Part shown: positions 5,501 through 11,956 of the stretch, piece by piece
How the letters are laid out: each line of letters starts with the position of its first letter
How positions within the stretch are numbered: position 1 is the stretch's first letter
Source of the DNA: Oscillospiraceae bacterium
GTDB taxonomy: Bacteria > Bacillota > Clostridia > Oscillospirales > Ruminococcaceae
Assembly (NCBI GenBank): GCA_014858325.1
Contig: RKCM01000230.1
Coordinates: forward strand, 1-12,251
DNA: 12,251 bases
Direction of reading: 5' to 3'
Position numbers and translations under genes: made by a program
The notes under the pieces: generated by a model
Database searches by the model: none
Seen by the model: only the letters and a program-made list of their open reading frames with translations
Told to the model about the DNA's origin: nothing

Positions 5501-6838
5501 AAAGGTATCGAACTCCGACACCACCTCGCCGTTTTTCACGATGACCGCGCCGATCTCCGTCAGGTACTCCACGCCGGGGTCCAGGCCGGTGGTCTCAGTG
5601 TCGAAGATGCAGAACTCGCCGTCCAGCGGCTCGTCCTTAACGCCGTAGACACAGGGCACCATATCGTCCACAAAGTAGGCCTCACACCCGTAGATGAGCT
5701 TGAAGCTGGGGTCCTTTTTGTGGATGTCGTCGGCAGCCAGCATGGCCTCGGGGTAGCCCTGACAGACGCCGTGGTCGGTGATGGCGATGGCCGGGTGCCC
5801 CATGCGGTGGGCCAGCCGGACGATGCCGCCCGGGTCGCAGAAGCCGTCCATGCTGGACAGCTTGGTGTGCAGGTGCAGCTCCACCCGCTTGGTGGGGGCG
5901 TTGTCTTCCCGCTTTTTCCGCTCCACAAACAGCACATCGTAGGGATACACGATGTAATCGTGCTCGTATTTGTCGTAGCTGCAATCGCCCCGGACGAGAA
6001 CGGTGGTGCCCTTGGGGATAGACTCCCACTTGGAGCAATCCTCCCCTTCCTGCGCGCGGATCTTCAGGTTGATGGAGCCGGTGTAATCCGTGATGGCGAC
6101 GGTGTAGATCTTGCGGTAGTTGCCCTTTACCTCGGTAAAGAAAACATCGCCCCAGATCATGCACTTGCCGCCCTCGCCGCCCAAGTCTTTCAGCGGGGTC
6201 AGATTCTTGGGAGTGAACATCTTGCCGTGGAAGATGGTGACAGGCTTGTCGGTCAGATCAAGCCCCTCCACCTTGATGCTGGGAGCGGTATTCTTCCGCT
6301 CAAACTTGACGACGGGCGGTGCGATCTTCCGCTCCAGCTTTTCCTCCATCTGGCGCTGCTCGGCTTCGCCCACGGCGCTTTGGAGCGTCACCTTGGGCTT
6401 GACCCCCGTGTGTGCCGCCACCCGCTGGGCCAGCAGCTCCTCAAAGCCCATCTCCTGCAAAAACTTCGTGCCGTGGCAGACGCCGACGGTGATGTTCTGC
6501 CCGTTGATGGCCAGGCTACTGCGGTCCAAAAAGCCGTTGATGGGCACACCGTCCCGCTTCATTTCCTCCAGCAGGTCCCGCAGGGCGGCTTCGTCCATGG
6601 AGGGATAACCGAACAGGTTCTCGATCTTGAGCTCAAAGCCTTCATAATCGGGCTGCAGCGAAGCCAGAAGCCGGGCGCAGAGGCCCTTATCCAGCGGCGC
6701 AGCGCTGCGCAGGGTAAAGATGACCTGCTGGGACTGCCGCAGCATCCGGGCGTGCTCGACGATGACCTGCCCAAAGCAGGCCGCAAACGCCGGGTCCGCC
6801 ATAAACTGCGGCCAAAGCTGGGAAACGAGTGGTGTCAC
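2543..6838 (-). CDS. polC: DNA polymerase III alpha subunit, PolC type (Gram-positive replicase)
   Basis: The replicative DNA polymerase with built-in 3'-5' proofreading, 1431 residues, close to the roughly 1440 usual for PolC. After an N-terminal region, an OB fold (about 225-300, ITDYTGSINLKIRAQ) is followed by a PHP domain starting at about 319 (VELHLHTKLSSMDGF). This is interrupted by the DEDDh exonuclease (about 409-570: FDTETTGL, HNAHSFDIRFL, HRACEDAGALGRIF). The PHP domain then resumes (GDVHFTEPED near 725). A four-cysteine zinc module (CPKC, CPHC, about 897-932) precedes the palm, with the catalytic PDIDLNFSG near 950 and TGQHPGGMVVVP. The start is GTG at 6838 with AAGGAG seven bases upstream. 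It is the last gene of the operon. Large plus-strand frames opposite it are codon shadows. Confidence 0.97.
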   Translation of the reverse strand: MTPLVSQLWPQFMADPAFAACFGQVIVEHARMLRQSQQVIFTLRSAAPLDKGLCARLLASLQPDYEGFELKIENLFGYPSMDEAALRDLLEEMKRDGVPINGFLDRSSLAINGQNITVGVCHGTKFLQEMGFEELLAQRVAAHTGVKPKVTLQSAVGEAEQRQMEEKLERKIAPPVVKFERKNTAPSIKVEGLDLTDKPVTIFHGKMFTPKNLTPLKDLGGEGGKCMIWGDVFFTEVKGNYRKIYTVAITDYTGSINLKIRAQEGEDCSKWESIPKGTTVLVRGDCSYDKYEHDYIVYPYDVLFVERKKREDNAPTKRVELHLHTKLSSMDGFCDPGGIVRLAHRMGHPAIAITDHGVCQGYPEAMLAADDIHKKDPSFKLIYGCEAYFVDDMVPCVYGVKDEPLDGEFCIFDTETTGLDPGVEYLTEIGAVIVKNGEVVSEFDTFVKPGKPITPKITELTGITNEMVADAPGEAEALQAFLDFAGGRILVAHNAHSFDIRFLKAAAKRSGIVFEPTYIDTLTMAQTMYPGLHNYKQGTINKHLELPAYEAHRACEDAGALGRIFCVMLSDLKEKEVAVASEINTSLGGNREVLKKKYYHLIILVRNQMGLKNLYKIVSEAHVNYFFKKPRVPRSLLNKYRDGLILTSACEAGELYRAIVEGRSYEELKKIASYYDILEIQPLGNNAYMVRDGKVESEEVIKDFNRTVIRLGEDLHKPVIATGDVHFTEPEDAIYRAVLQAGSGFKDADNQPPLFYRTTEDMLKQFSYLPKEKAYEIVVTNPRKVAASIDNSVRAIPRGTYPPSIEGAEQQLRDATWKRAKEDYGDPLPEIVEKRLQKELDSICGHGYAVLYVIAVKLVAYSNAGGYQVGSRGSVGSSAVAHFSGISEVNSLPPHYRCPKCKHSEFITDGSVDDGFDLPDKNCPHCGTRMLVDGHDIPFETFLGFYGDKEPDIDLNFSGEYQSNVHRYTEELFGKANVFKAGTVSGIQDKTAYGYVKKYLDERSRTVNHAEENRLTLGCTGVKRTTGQHPGGMVVVPDTYEIYDFCPIQHPADDVAGGLLTTHFEFKYLHDTLLKLDELGHDMPTFYKYFEEYTGIPVDSIPMNDPKVYSLLTSPEALGCTPEQIDSQTGTFGIPEMGTNFVRGMLVEARPKNFSELIQISGLSHGTDVWTGNADELIRSGTCTIAEVIGCRDSIMLYLLRKGLEPKMAFDIMEAVRKGKVAKGGFKDGWEEAMREHDVPDWYIESCRKIKYMFPKAHAVAYLMSAIRLMWFKIYHPQAFYAVYFTVRGDDIDYEAAVGGPAVARAHMDAVKRRLKEEKNAKDEDLLVSLQLVNEMLVRGYEFLPIELGKSRGSKYVVEDDKVRLPFSALKGLGGAAADSLERATIAGQEYLSVEELQQATGVTSAVLESLRTAGVLAHLPESSQVSLFEA

Positions 6839-6874
6839 AGTGGTACTCCTTTTGGTTGGTGTTTACAGCACAAA

Positions 6875-6902
6875 CTGCCGCGCCCGTTTTCGGGCGTGGC
6901 AG
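6875..6902. terminator. Terminator-like hairpin just upstream of polC
   Basis: CTGCCGCGCCCG (6875-6886), loop TTTT and CGGGCGTGGCAG (6891-6902) form a 12-bp stem with one G-U pair on the plus strand (an A-C mismatch on the minus strand). On the minus strand it is followed only by UUUGUG, so termination would be weak. It lies about 37 bp before the polC start and could lower polC expression relative to the upstream genes, or simply stabilise a processed end. Confidence 0.4.
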
Positions 6903-6928
6903 CAGAGAAAAAACGTGTGTTGAGCGAG

Positions 6929-7033
6929 CGGGAGTTTCTCCGAGGACCGTCCGCTGGGGTGGGACCCTGCTGCCGCAGGCAGTAGGGCGGGCGATGGAAT
7001 GGCCCGACTCGTGTCCGAGGAGAAAGCTCCCCG
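6929..7033. repeat. Nested palindromic element between fic and polC (possible structured RNA)
   Basis: Outer arms CGGGAGTTTCTCCGAGGAC (6929-6947) and GTCCGAGGAGAAAGCTCCCCG (7013-7033) are inverted repeats with a few mismatches. Between them lie three separate hairpins: GTCC/GGAC (6949-6965), CCCTGCTGCC-GCA-GGCAGTAGGG (6964-6986, ten pairs with one G-U) and CGGGC/GCCCG (about 6990-7008). The first two share one or two bases at their junction. Folded together this is a multibranched junction closed by a long stem. It fills most of the 202-bp gap between the Fic gene and polC; no ORF with a plausible start is seen. I do not recognise it as a known riboswitch or RNA. It could be a mobile palindromic repeat or a processing/regulatory leader for polC. 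Confidence 0.5.
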
Positions 7034-7040
7034 AGCGACA

Positions 7041-7649
7041 TCACCTCAGATTTTCCGTCTTGAAGACATGGTAGCCCTCGTAATGGTAGCTGGCGTCGAT
7101 GCCCTTCATGTAGACCTCGCGGTCGTCGATCTGATCGGTCAGCGCGGCACGCAGCAGGGCCTTGATCTCCACGTCCTTGATGGGGCTGCGCTCCATAGCA
7201 AGCAGATAGTCGCCCTTGTCCACCCGGCTCCAGTCGATGACCCGATGCAGCTCTTTTTTGAGGATGCAGTCCAACCAGATGCGGGTGCTGCGGCCATTGC
7301 CCTCCCGGAAGGGGTGGGCAACGTTCATCTCAACGTATTTTTCGATGATCTCCTCAAAGGTGGATTGCGGCATAGCGTCAATGCTGTCCAGCGCCGCCCG
7401 CAGATACATCACAGGCGCAAAACGAAAGCTGCCCTTGGCGATGTTCACGGTGCGCAGCTGCCCGGCAAAGGGATAGACCTCCCCGAACAGATAAGCGTGG
7501 ATCTTCGCCAGCCCCTCAAACCTGCCCACCGGGAAGGTATCCAGCAGGCCGGTGTCGTACAGTTCCAGCGCTTTTGTTTTGCTGATCTTTTCCTCCGCCC
7601 GGGCCAGCGCGGCTTCATCGGTCAGCCCCAGTTTGTTTTCGAGAGCCAT
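7041..7649 (-). CDS. Fic-domain protein, class III-like self-inhibited AMP transferase
   Basis: A 202-residue Fic protein. Family members usually transfer AMP from ATP to a hydroxyl side chain of a target protein. The core motif HPFREGNGR is at 112-120 and matches HPFx(D/E)GNGRxxR in full, with the catalytic His112 and the ATP-phosphate-binding Asn118 and Arg120. The flap region lies near 62-80. The C terminus carries SYHYEG (187-192), matching the autoinhibitory motif (S/T)xxxE(G/N), with Glu191 as the expected blocking residue. That places it with class III Fic proteins such as Neisseria NmFic (about 190 residues), which need no separate antitoxin. AAGGAG lies five bases before the ATG and overlaps the ispG stop codon (TAAGGAG), nine bases away, so it is cotranscribed with ispG. 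The target is unknown; DNA gyrase is the known target of NmFic. Confidence 0.93.
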   Translation of the reverse strand: MALENKLGLTDEAALARAEEKISKTKALELYDTGLLDTFPVGRFEGLAKIHAYLFGEVYPFAGQLRTVNIAKGSFRFAPVMYLRAALDSIDAMPQSTFEEIIEKYVEMNVAHPFREGNGRSTRIWLDCILKKELHRVIDWSRVDKGDYLLAMERSPIKDVEIKALLRAALTDQIDDREVYMKGIDASYHYEGYHVFKTENLR

Positions 7650-7658
7650 GGCTTCTCC

Positions 7659-8705
7659 TTAAATCTTGTAGATCTCATCCATGAACTGGTCGAGGATATT
7701 ATCCCCCGTCAGCTTTTTGACGGGCTGGCCGTGGATGAACAGCACGGCCTCGCCCTTGCCGCCGGCAATGCCGATGTCGGCTTCGCGGGCCTCGCCGGGG
7801 CCGTTGACCACGCAGCCCATGACGGCCACCTTGATGGACTTTTTGTAGCCCTGCAGCCGCTTTTCCACCTCGTTGGCGATCTCGGTGCAGGGGTACTGGG
7901 TGCGGCCGCAGGTGGGGCAGGTGATGACTTCGGGGCCTGCCACCGGGAAGCCCACGGCCCGCAGGATGTTGTAACCGGCCTCCACTTCCTTCTCGGGCTC
8001 GGCGGCCAGCGAGACGCGGATGGTATCGCCGATGCCTTCCAGCAGCATCCCGCCGATGCCCATGCCGCTCTTCAGCAAGCCCATCTGGTAGGTGCCCGCC
8101 TCGGTAACGCCGACGTGGAGGGGGTAATCCGTCACGGCGCTGAGCTGGCGGTAGGCCTCCATCATGCGGGGCACATTGGAGTTTTTGATGGAGATGACGA
8201 TGTTGTGGAAATCAAACTTTTCCAGCAGCCGCACATGGTACAGGGCGCTTTCCACCATGGCTTCGGGCACGGGGGCGCCGTACTTGGCGAGGATGTGCTT
8301 TTCCAGGCTGCCGCCGTTGACGCCGATGCGGATGGGGATGTTCTTCTGCTGGCAGGCATCCACCACGGCCTTCACCCGGTCGTCGTCGCCGATGTTGCCG
8401 GGGTTGATGCGGATCTTATCCACGCCCACGTCGGCGCAGGCCAGCGCGGCCTTGTAATCGAAATGGATGTCCGCCACGATGGGGATGTTCACGGCGTCCT
8501 TCACGGCCTCGATGCACTTGGCATCGGCGGCGCTGGGGCAGGTCACCCGCAGGATCTGGCAGCCAGCCGCTTCGCACCGCTTTGCCTGGGCAACGTTGCC
8601 CGCAATGTCCTCCACCGGGACATTCAGCATGGTCTGGACGGCGATGGGGTTGTTGCCGCCGATGGTCACATTGCCGATCTTCACTTCTCGTTTCAGCTGC
8701 CGCAT
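7659..8705 (-). CDS. ispG: 4-hydroxy-3-methylbut-2-en-1-yl diphosphate synthase (flavodoxin/ferredoxin type)
   Basis: IspG (GcpE) makes HMBPP from methylerythritol cyclodiphosphate, the next-to-last step of the MEP isoprenoid pathway, using a [4Fe-4S] cluster. The protein has 348 residues, normal for the bacterial two-domain form. A TIM barrel fills about 1-240 (TIGGNNPIAVQTMLNV, VADIHFDYKAAL, KIRINPGNIG). The cluster domain follows, with ligands Cys263, Cys266 (TCPTCGR), Cys298 and Glu305 in GCVVNGPGEA. The start at 8705 was chosen over an upstream in-frame ATG at 8771 because that one lies inside the end of rseP and lacks family similarity; AAAGGA lies about 11 bases upstream of the chosen start. 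It is 19 bp after rseP and supplies the same pathway as dxr in this operon. Confidence 0.97.
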   Translation of the reverse strand: MRQLKREVKIGNVTIGGNNPIAVQTMLNVPVEDIAGNVAQAKRCEAAGCQILRVTCPSAADAKCIEAVKDAVNIPIVADIHFDYKAALACADVGVDKIRINPGNIGDDDRVKAVVDACQQKNIPIRIGVNGGSLEKHILAKYGAPVPEAMVESALYHVRLLEKFDFHNIVISIKNSNVPRMMEAYRQLSAVTDYPLHVGVTEAGTYQMGLLKSGMGIGGMLLEGIGDTIRVSLAAEPEKEVEAGYNILRAVGFPVAGPEVITCPTCGRTQYPCTEIANEVEKRLQGYKKSIKVAVMGCVVNGPGEAREADIGIAGGKGEAVLFIHGQPVKKLTGDNILDQFMDEIYKI

Positions 8706-8724
8706 GGTTTTACCGTTCCTTTCG

Positions 8725-9891
8725 TTAAGCCGCCCCGGCAATGAGCCGGAGGATATCGTTGTAGGTTGCAAAAAGCATCAGACCGAACAGCAGCGCAAAG
8801 GCCGCCACGGTCAGGCCGCTCTGGATCTTCTCGGGCACGACATAGCCCGTGACGCCCTCAATGAGGAGGAAGACGAGTTTTCCGCCGTCCAGCGCCGGGA
8901 AGGGCAGCAGATTGAAGATGCCCAGATTGATGGTGATGAGGACGAGCAGCTCCATCAGGTCCTCCAGCCCATAGCTGGCCGCCTGCCCGATGGCGGTGAC
9001 GATGCCCACCGGGCCGGAGAGATCGTTGATGCTCTCCCGGCCCCGCACGAGGTCGGCCAGCGAGGTGTAGACGATGCGCCCGTAGTAGAGCACGCTGCTG
9101 CCCGCTTCTTTTAACACGTTGAGGGGCGTTTTTTGGATGCCGTAGACGGTGAAGCCCAGCTTCATGTGGGTCTCGCCCTTTGCGTCTGCCCAGGTGTCGA
9201 ACTGGACGTCCGGCAGCTCCACGGTCTTCCCCGCCCGCAGGACGGTAAAGGCTGCGCGGTACTGCTCGGTGCGCACCAGCTCATAGAGCATATCGTTGGC
9301 GACGAAGCACCGCCGCCCGTTGACGGCCAGCACCTTATCCCCTGCCTGCAGGCCGGTCTGGCCGCAGAGGGCACCGTCCTCCACGGCGTAGATGACCCGG
9401 CTGGTGATGGGCTCGCTGCGCAGGCCGATGAGGAGCACCAGCACCACAAAGCCCAGCACAAAGTTCATGAAAGCACCCGCCGCCATGACCAGCATCCGCT
9501 GCCACACCGGGGCTTCGTTGAGGGGGACGCCGGTGGGAGACAAAACCTCTCCGTCCCCTTCGGGGACACCTCCCCTAGTAGGGGAGGCAAGTTCGTCGGG
9601 GATAGGCTTGGCTCCCCTATTAGGGGAGCTGCCGCCATCGGCGGCTGAGAGGTTCTGGCTTTCCGGGCTCTCCTCCCCTTCCAGCGCCACATAACCGCCC
9701 ACCGGCAGCAGGCGCAGGCTGTACTGGGTGCCCTTGTGGGTCTTTTTCCAGAGAGCCGGGCCCATGCCGATGGAAAACTCGTTGACCTGGATGCCGCAGA
9801 GCTTTGCCACGGAAAAATGCCCGAACTCATGGATGGCGATGACGGCCCCGAACACCAGCAGGGCCGCCAGAAATGTGATGAAAAAGTACAT
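8725..9891 (-). CDS. rseP: Site-2 membrane metalloprotease RseP/RasP with an in-frame repeat insertion
   Basis: An intramembrane zinc protease that cleaves transmembrane segments of anti-sigma factors and leftover signal peptides. The protein has 388 residues. The zinc site HEFGH is at 21-25 in the first membrane helix, followed by a conserved loop ending LPVGGYVALEGEE (62-74). Helix 2 contains the MAAGAFMNFVLG segment (136-147), a PDZ domain covers about 165-230 (TGLQAGDKVLAVNG), and NLLPFPALDGG (327-337) holds the third zinc ligand Asp335. Residues 80-116 are low-complexity (SSPNRGA, SPTRGG) and are encoded exactly by a 111-bp palindromic repeat (9544-9654); without them the protein would be about 351 residues, normal for clostridial homologues. 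The start at 9891 follows AAGGAG, which overlaps the dxr stop codon; a longer frame from 9942 lies inside dxr. Confidence 0.95.
   Translation of the reverse strand: MYFFITFLAALLVFGAVIAIHEFGHFSVAKLCGIQVNEFSIGMGPALWKKTHKGTQYSLRLLPVGGYVALEGEESPESQNLSAADGGSSPNRGAKPIPDELASPTRGGVPEGDGEVLSPTGVPLNEAPVWQRMLVMAAGAFMNFVLGFVVLVLLIGLRSEPITSRVIYAVEDGALCGQTGLQAGDKVLAVNGRRCFVANDMLYELVRTEQYRAAFTVLRAGKTVELPDVQFDTWADAKGETHMKLGFTVYGIQKTPLNVLKEAGSSVLYYGRIVYTSLADLVRGRESINDLSGPVGIVTAIGQAASYGLEDLMELLVLITINLGIFNLLPFPALDGGKLVFLLIEGVTGYVVPEKIQSGLTVAAFALLFGLMLFATYNDILRLIAGAA
9544..9654. repeat. 111-bp palindromic repeat inserted in frame within rseP
   Basis: Perfect terminal inverted repeats AACCTCTC (9544-9551) and GAGAGGTT (9647-9654) enclose four hairpins: GTCCCC-TTC-GGGGAC, CTCCCCTAGTAGGGGAG, CTCCCCTATTAGGGGAG and GCCGCC-AT-CGGCGGC, arranged symmetrically about a centre flanked by GCAAG and CTTGG. 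The length is 37 codons with no stop in the rseP frame, so the element is translated as RseP residues 80-116. Its architecture matches the element at 1-93. Coding-region palindromic elements of this sort are known in Rickettsia (RPE); the mobility mechanism here is unknown. Confidence 0.8.
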
Positions 9892-9899
9892 TGCGCTCC

Positions 9900-11051
9900 T
9901 TACAGGTGGGCGCGCACAAAGGCGCGGGCCATCTTGTCGCACTCGTAGACGTCGGCAAGGGTGTAGTCGCCGCCAAAGCGGTCGCTGTCCACCACAGCCT
10001 CCACCAGACGGCCGATGTCCAAGAAGCCGATCTTATCTTCGAGGAAGAGCTTCACGGCCTCCTCGTTGGCGCCGTTGGCGGCGCAGGGACCAAGGCCGCC
10101 CTTGGCGATGGCCTTTTTGCAGGCGGCCAGGCAGCGGAAGGTCTCCTCGTCGGCCACATCAAAGGTCAGCAGCTTCAGGGTGGTAAAATCCAGCTCCGGC
10201 ACCACGCCGGGCACACGGGCCGGGTAGGTCAGCGCGTACTGGATGGGGATGCGCATATCCGGCACGCCCAGCTGGGCGATGATGGAGTTGTCGCTGTACT
10301 GCACCGCCGAGTGGACGATGCTCTGGCGCTGGACCACGATCTGGATCTTCTCCGGGGGCAGGCCAAAGAGCCACACGGCCTCGATGAGCTCCAGACCCTT
10401 GTTCATGAGGGTGGCGGAGTCGATGGTGATCTTCGCGCCCATGTTCCAGTTGGGGTGCTTGAGGGCGTCGGCCTTGGTCTTGCCCCGCAGCTCCTCGGTC
10501 TTCATGCCGAAGAAGGGCCCGCCCGAAGCCGTGAGCAGGATCTTGGTCAGGCTCTTGGCGCTCTCCTTATCCTGCAGGCACTGGAAGATGGCGGAGTGCT
10601 CGCTGTCCACAGGCAGCAGCTTCACGCCGTGCTTTGCCACCGCCTGGGTGACAAGGTGGCCGCCGGTGACGAGGCTCTCCTTATTGGCCAGAGCCAGGTC
10701 GTGGCCGCTCTCGATGGCGGTCAGGCTGGCACCCAGGCCCGCGATGCCCACCACACTGTTCAGCACCACGTCGGGGCCGTCCATGGCAGCCAGCTCCTTC
10801 AGGCCCTCGGGGCCCACCAGCAGCTTGGGGGCGTTGGCCCGGCCTGCCAGCGCGGCATCCAGCCTGGCGGCGGCGTCGGGGTTGGTCATGCAGACGTATT
10901 TCGGGTGGAACTCTTCCACCTGCTCCAGAATTTTATCCACGTGGCTGTGGGCGGAAAGGCCGAAGACCTCGTACCCCTGTGCGCGGATGACGTCCAGGCT
11001 CTGGGTGCCGATGGAGCCGGTAGAACCCAGTAGCGTAATTTTTTTCGACAT
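9900..11051 (-). CDS. dxr: 1-deoxy-D-xylulose 5-phosphate reductoisomerase
   Basis: Dxr converts DXP to methylerythritol 4-phosphate with NADPH and a divalent metal, the committed step of the MEP pathway. The protein has 383 residues, a normal length. The NADPH-binding GSTGSIG is at 9-15, LANKESLV at 121-128, the metal-binding VDSEHSAIFQCL at 148-159 (Asp149, Glu151), ASGGPF at 175-180, and MGAKITIDSATLMNKGLEL at 204-222, with the further metal ligand Glu in the last segment. AGGAGG lies seven bases before the ATG at 11051. It is 17 bp after cdsA and 8 bp before rseP; its stop codon TAA is part of the rseP ribosome binding site, suggesting coupled translation. Confidence 0.98.
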   Translation of the reverse strand: MSKKITLLGSTGSIGTQSLDVIRAQGYEVFGLSAHSHVDKILEQVEEFHPKYVCMTNPDAAARLDAALAGRANAPKLLVGPEGLKELAAMDGPDVVLNSVVGIAGLGASLTAIESGHDLALANKESLVTGGHLVTQAVAKHGVKLLPVDSEHSAIFQCLQDKESAKSLTKILLTASGGPFFGMKTEELRGKTKADALKHPNWNMGAKITIDSATLMNKGLELIEAVWLFGLPPEKIQIVVQRQSIVHSAVQYSDNSIIAQLGVPDMRIPIQYALTYPARVPGVVPELDFTTLKLLTFDVADEETFRCLAACKKAIAKGGLGPCAANGANEEAVKLFLEDKIGFLDIGRLVEAVVDSDRFGGDYTLADVYECDKMARAFVRAHL

Positions 11052-11068
11052 ATTGCTACCTCCTGCGG

Positions 11069-11929
11069 TTACTGATAAAAGACCGCTGTGATCACCATGG
11101 TCACGAACGGCGCAATGAACATCACGCTGTCGAAGCGGTCCAGAATGCCGCCGTGGCCCGGGAAGATGGTGCCGTAATCCTTAATGCCGCACTGGCGCTT
11201 GACCACGCTGGCAAACAGATCGCCGTAGATGCCCAGCACCGCCGCCACGCAGGCCAGCAGCGCAATGATGACGTACATGGACACGCCGATGTTGGAGCGG
11301 GTGAAAGCCTCCATGCGGTCGGCGGCAACGGAGTAAACGAGGGTGACGATGACGCCGAACACCATGGTGCCCAGCACGCCGCCAATGGCTCCCTCCACCG
11401 TCTTTTTGGGGCTGACCACGGGGCAGAGCTTGTGCTTGCCGAAGGCGCGGCCCGCAAAATAGGCGCAGGTGTCGCCGCCCCAGGCAAAGCAGAGGATGAG
11501 CAGGATGAAGAAAATGGCGTCGTAGCCGTATTTCTCCACCGGCAGCAGCTCCTTGAGGCGGATGAACGAGTAGAAGCAGAAGATCACGATGCCCGCGAAC
11601 ATGACAAGACCGCTGGCTTTCTGGTAGCTGATGACGCCGTTGCGCACCACCAGATAGATGGCATAGAACAGCACCACCAGAAAGGACGCAGGCATGACAA
11701 GACGGCGGCAGACCTGATAGCTGGACAGCATGATGAGCAGGGTGTAGGGCACCAGCACCCCCAGAAGGGGCCAATCCCGCTTTTCAAAGCCCAGAGCCAT
11801 ATAGATCTCGTGCAGGGCCAGCAGGGTGATGGCGGCGATGACGAGATTGAAGATCAGGGTGTCGAAGGTGAACAATACGCCGATGAGGACGATGATGCCC
11901 ACCACAGCTGTGATGATTCTTGTTTTCAT
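11069..11929 (-). CDS. cdsA: Phosphatidate cytidylyltransferase (CDP-diglyceride synthase)
   Basis: CdsA makes CDP-diacylglycerol from phosphatidic acid and CTP, the precursor of phosphatidylglycerol and other phospholipids, in the cytoplasmic membrane. The protein has 286 residues with about eight hydrophobic segments. The family signature lies at 241-267, beginning SVVKRQCGIKD and including PGHGGILDRFD, with Asp264 and Asp267 in the metal-binding end. An upstream conserved stretch WGGDTCAYFAGRAFGK (150-165) and SPKKTVEG (173-180) also match. AAGGAG lies about 13 bases before the ATG, a rather long spacing, but the family N terminus (MKTRIITAVV) supports this start. It is 27 bp after uppS and 17 bp before dxr, the usual Firmicutes order. 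Confidence 0.97.
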   Translation of the reverse strand: MKTRIITAVVGIIVLIGVLFTFDTLIFNLVIAAITLLALHEIYMALGFEKRDWPLLGVLVPYTLLIMLSSYQVCRRLVMPASFLVVLFYAIYLVVRNGVISYQKASGLVMFAGIVIFCFYSFIRLKELLPVEKYGYDAIFFILLILCFAWGGDTCAYFAGRAFGKHKLCPVVSPKKTVEGAIGGVLGTMVFGVIVTLVYSVAADRMEAFTRSNIGVSMYVIIALLACVAAVLGIYGDLFASVVKRQCGIKDYGTIFPGHGGILDRFDSVMFIAPFVTMVITAVFYQ

Positions 11930-11956
11930 AGAGTCTCTTTTTCTCCTTGTGCGGAT

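Noticed and set aside
2264..6985. Very long plus-strand open frame (1573 codons) opposite polC
   Set aside because: It is antisense to a clearly recognisable PolC; GC-rich codon bias leaves the complementary frame open. The translation is a His/Leu/Val-rich composition without domains and spans the polC terminator and the toxin leader.
6999..8744. Plus-strand open frame of 581 codons opposite fic and ispG
   Set aside because: It is a shadow of two well-supported genes on the other strand, with the same biased composition and no start signal.
9892..9942. Upstream extension of rseP (17 residues)
   Set aside because: It lies inside the dxr coding region and the ribosome site TAAGGAG directly precedes the ATG at 9891, which begins with the conserved first membrane helix.
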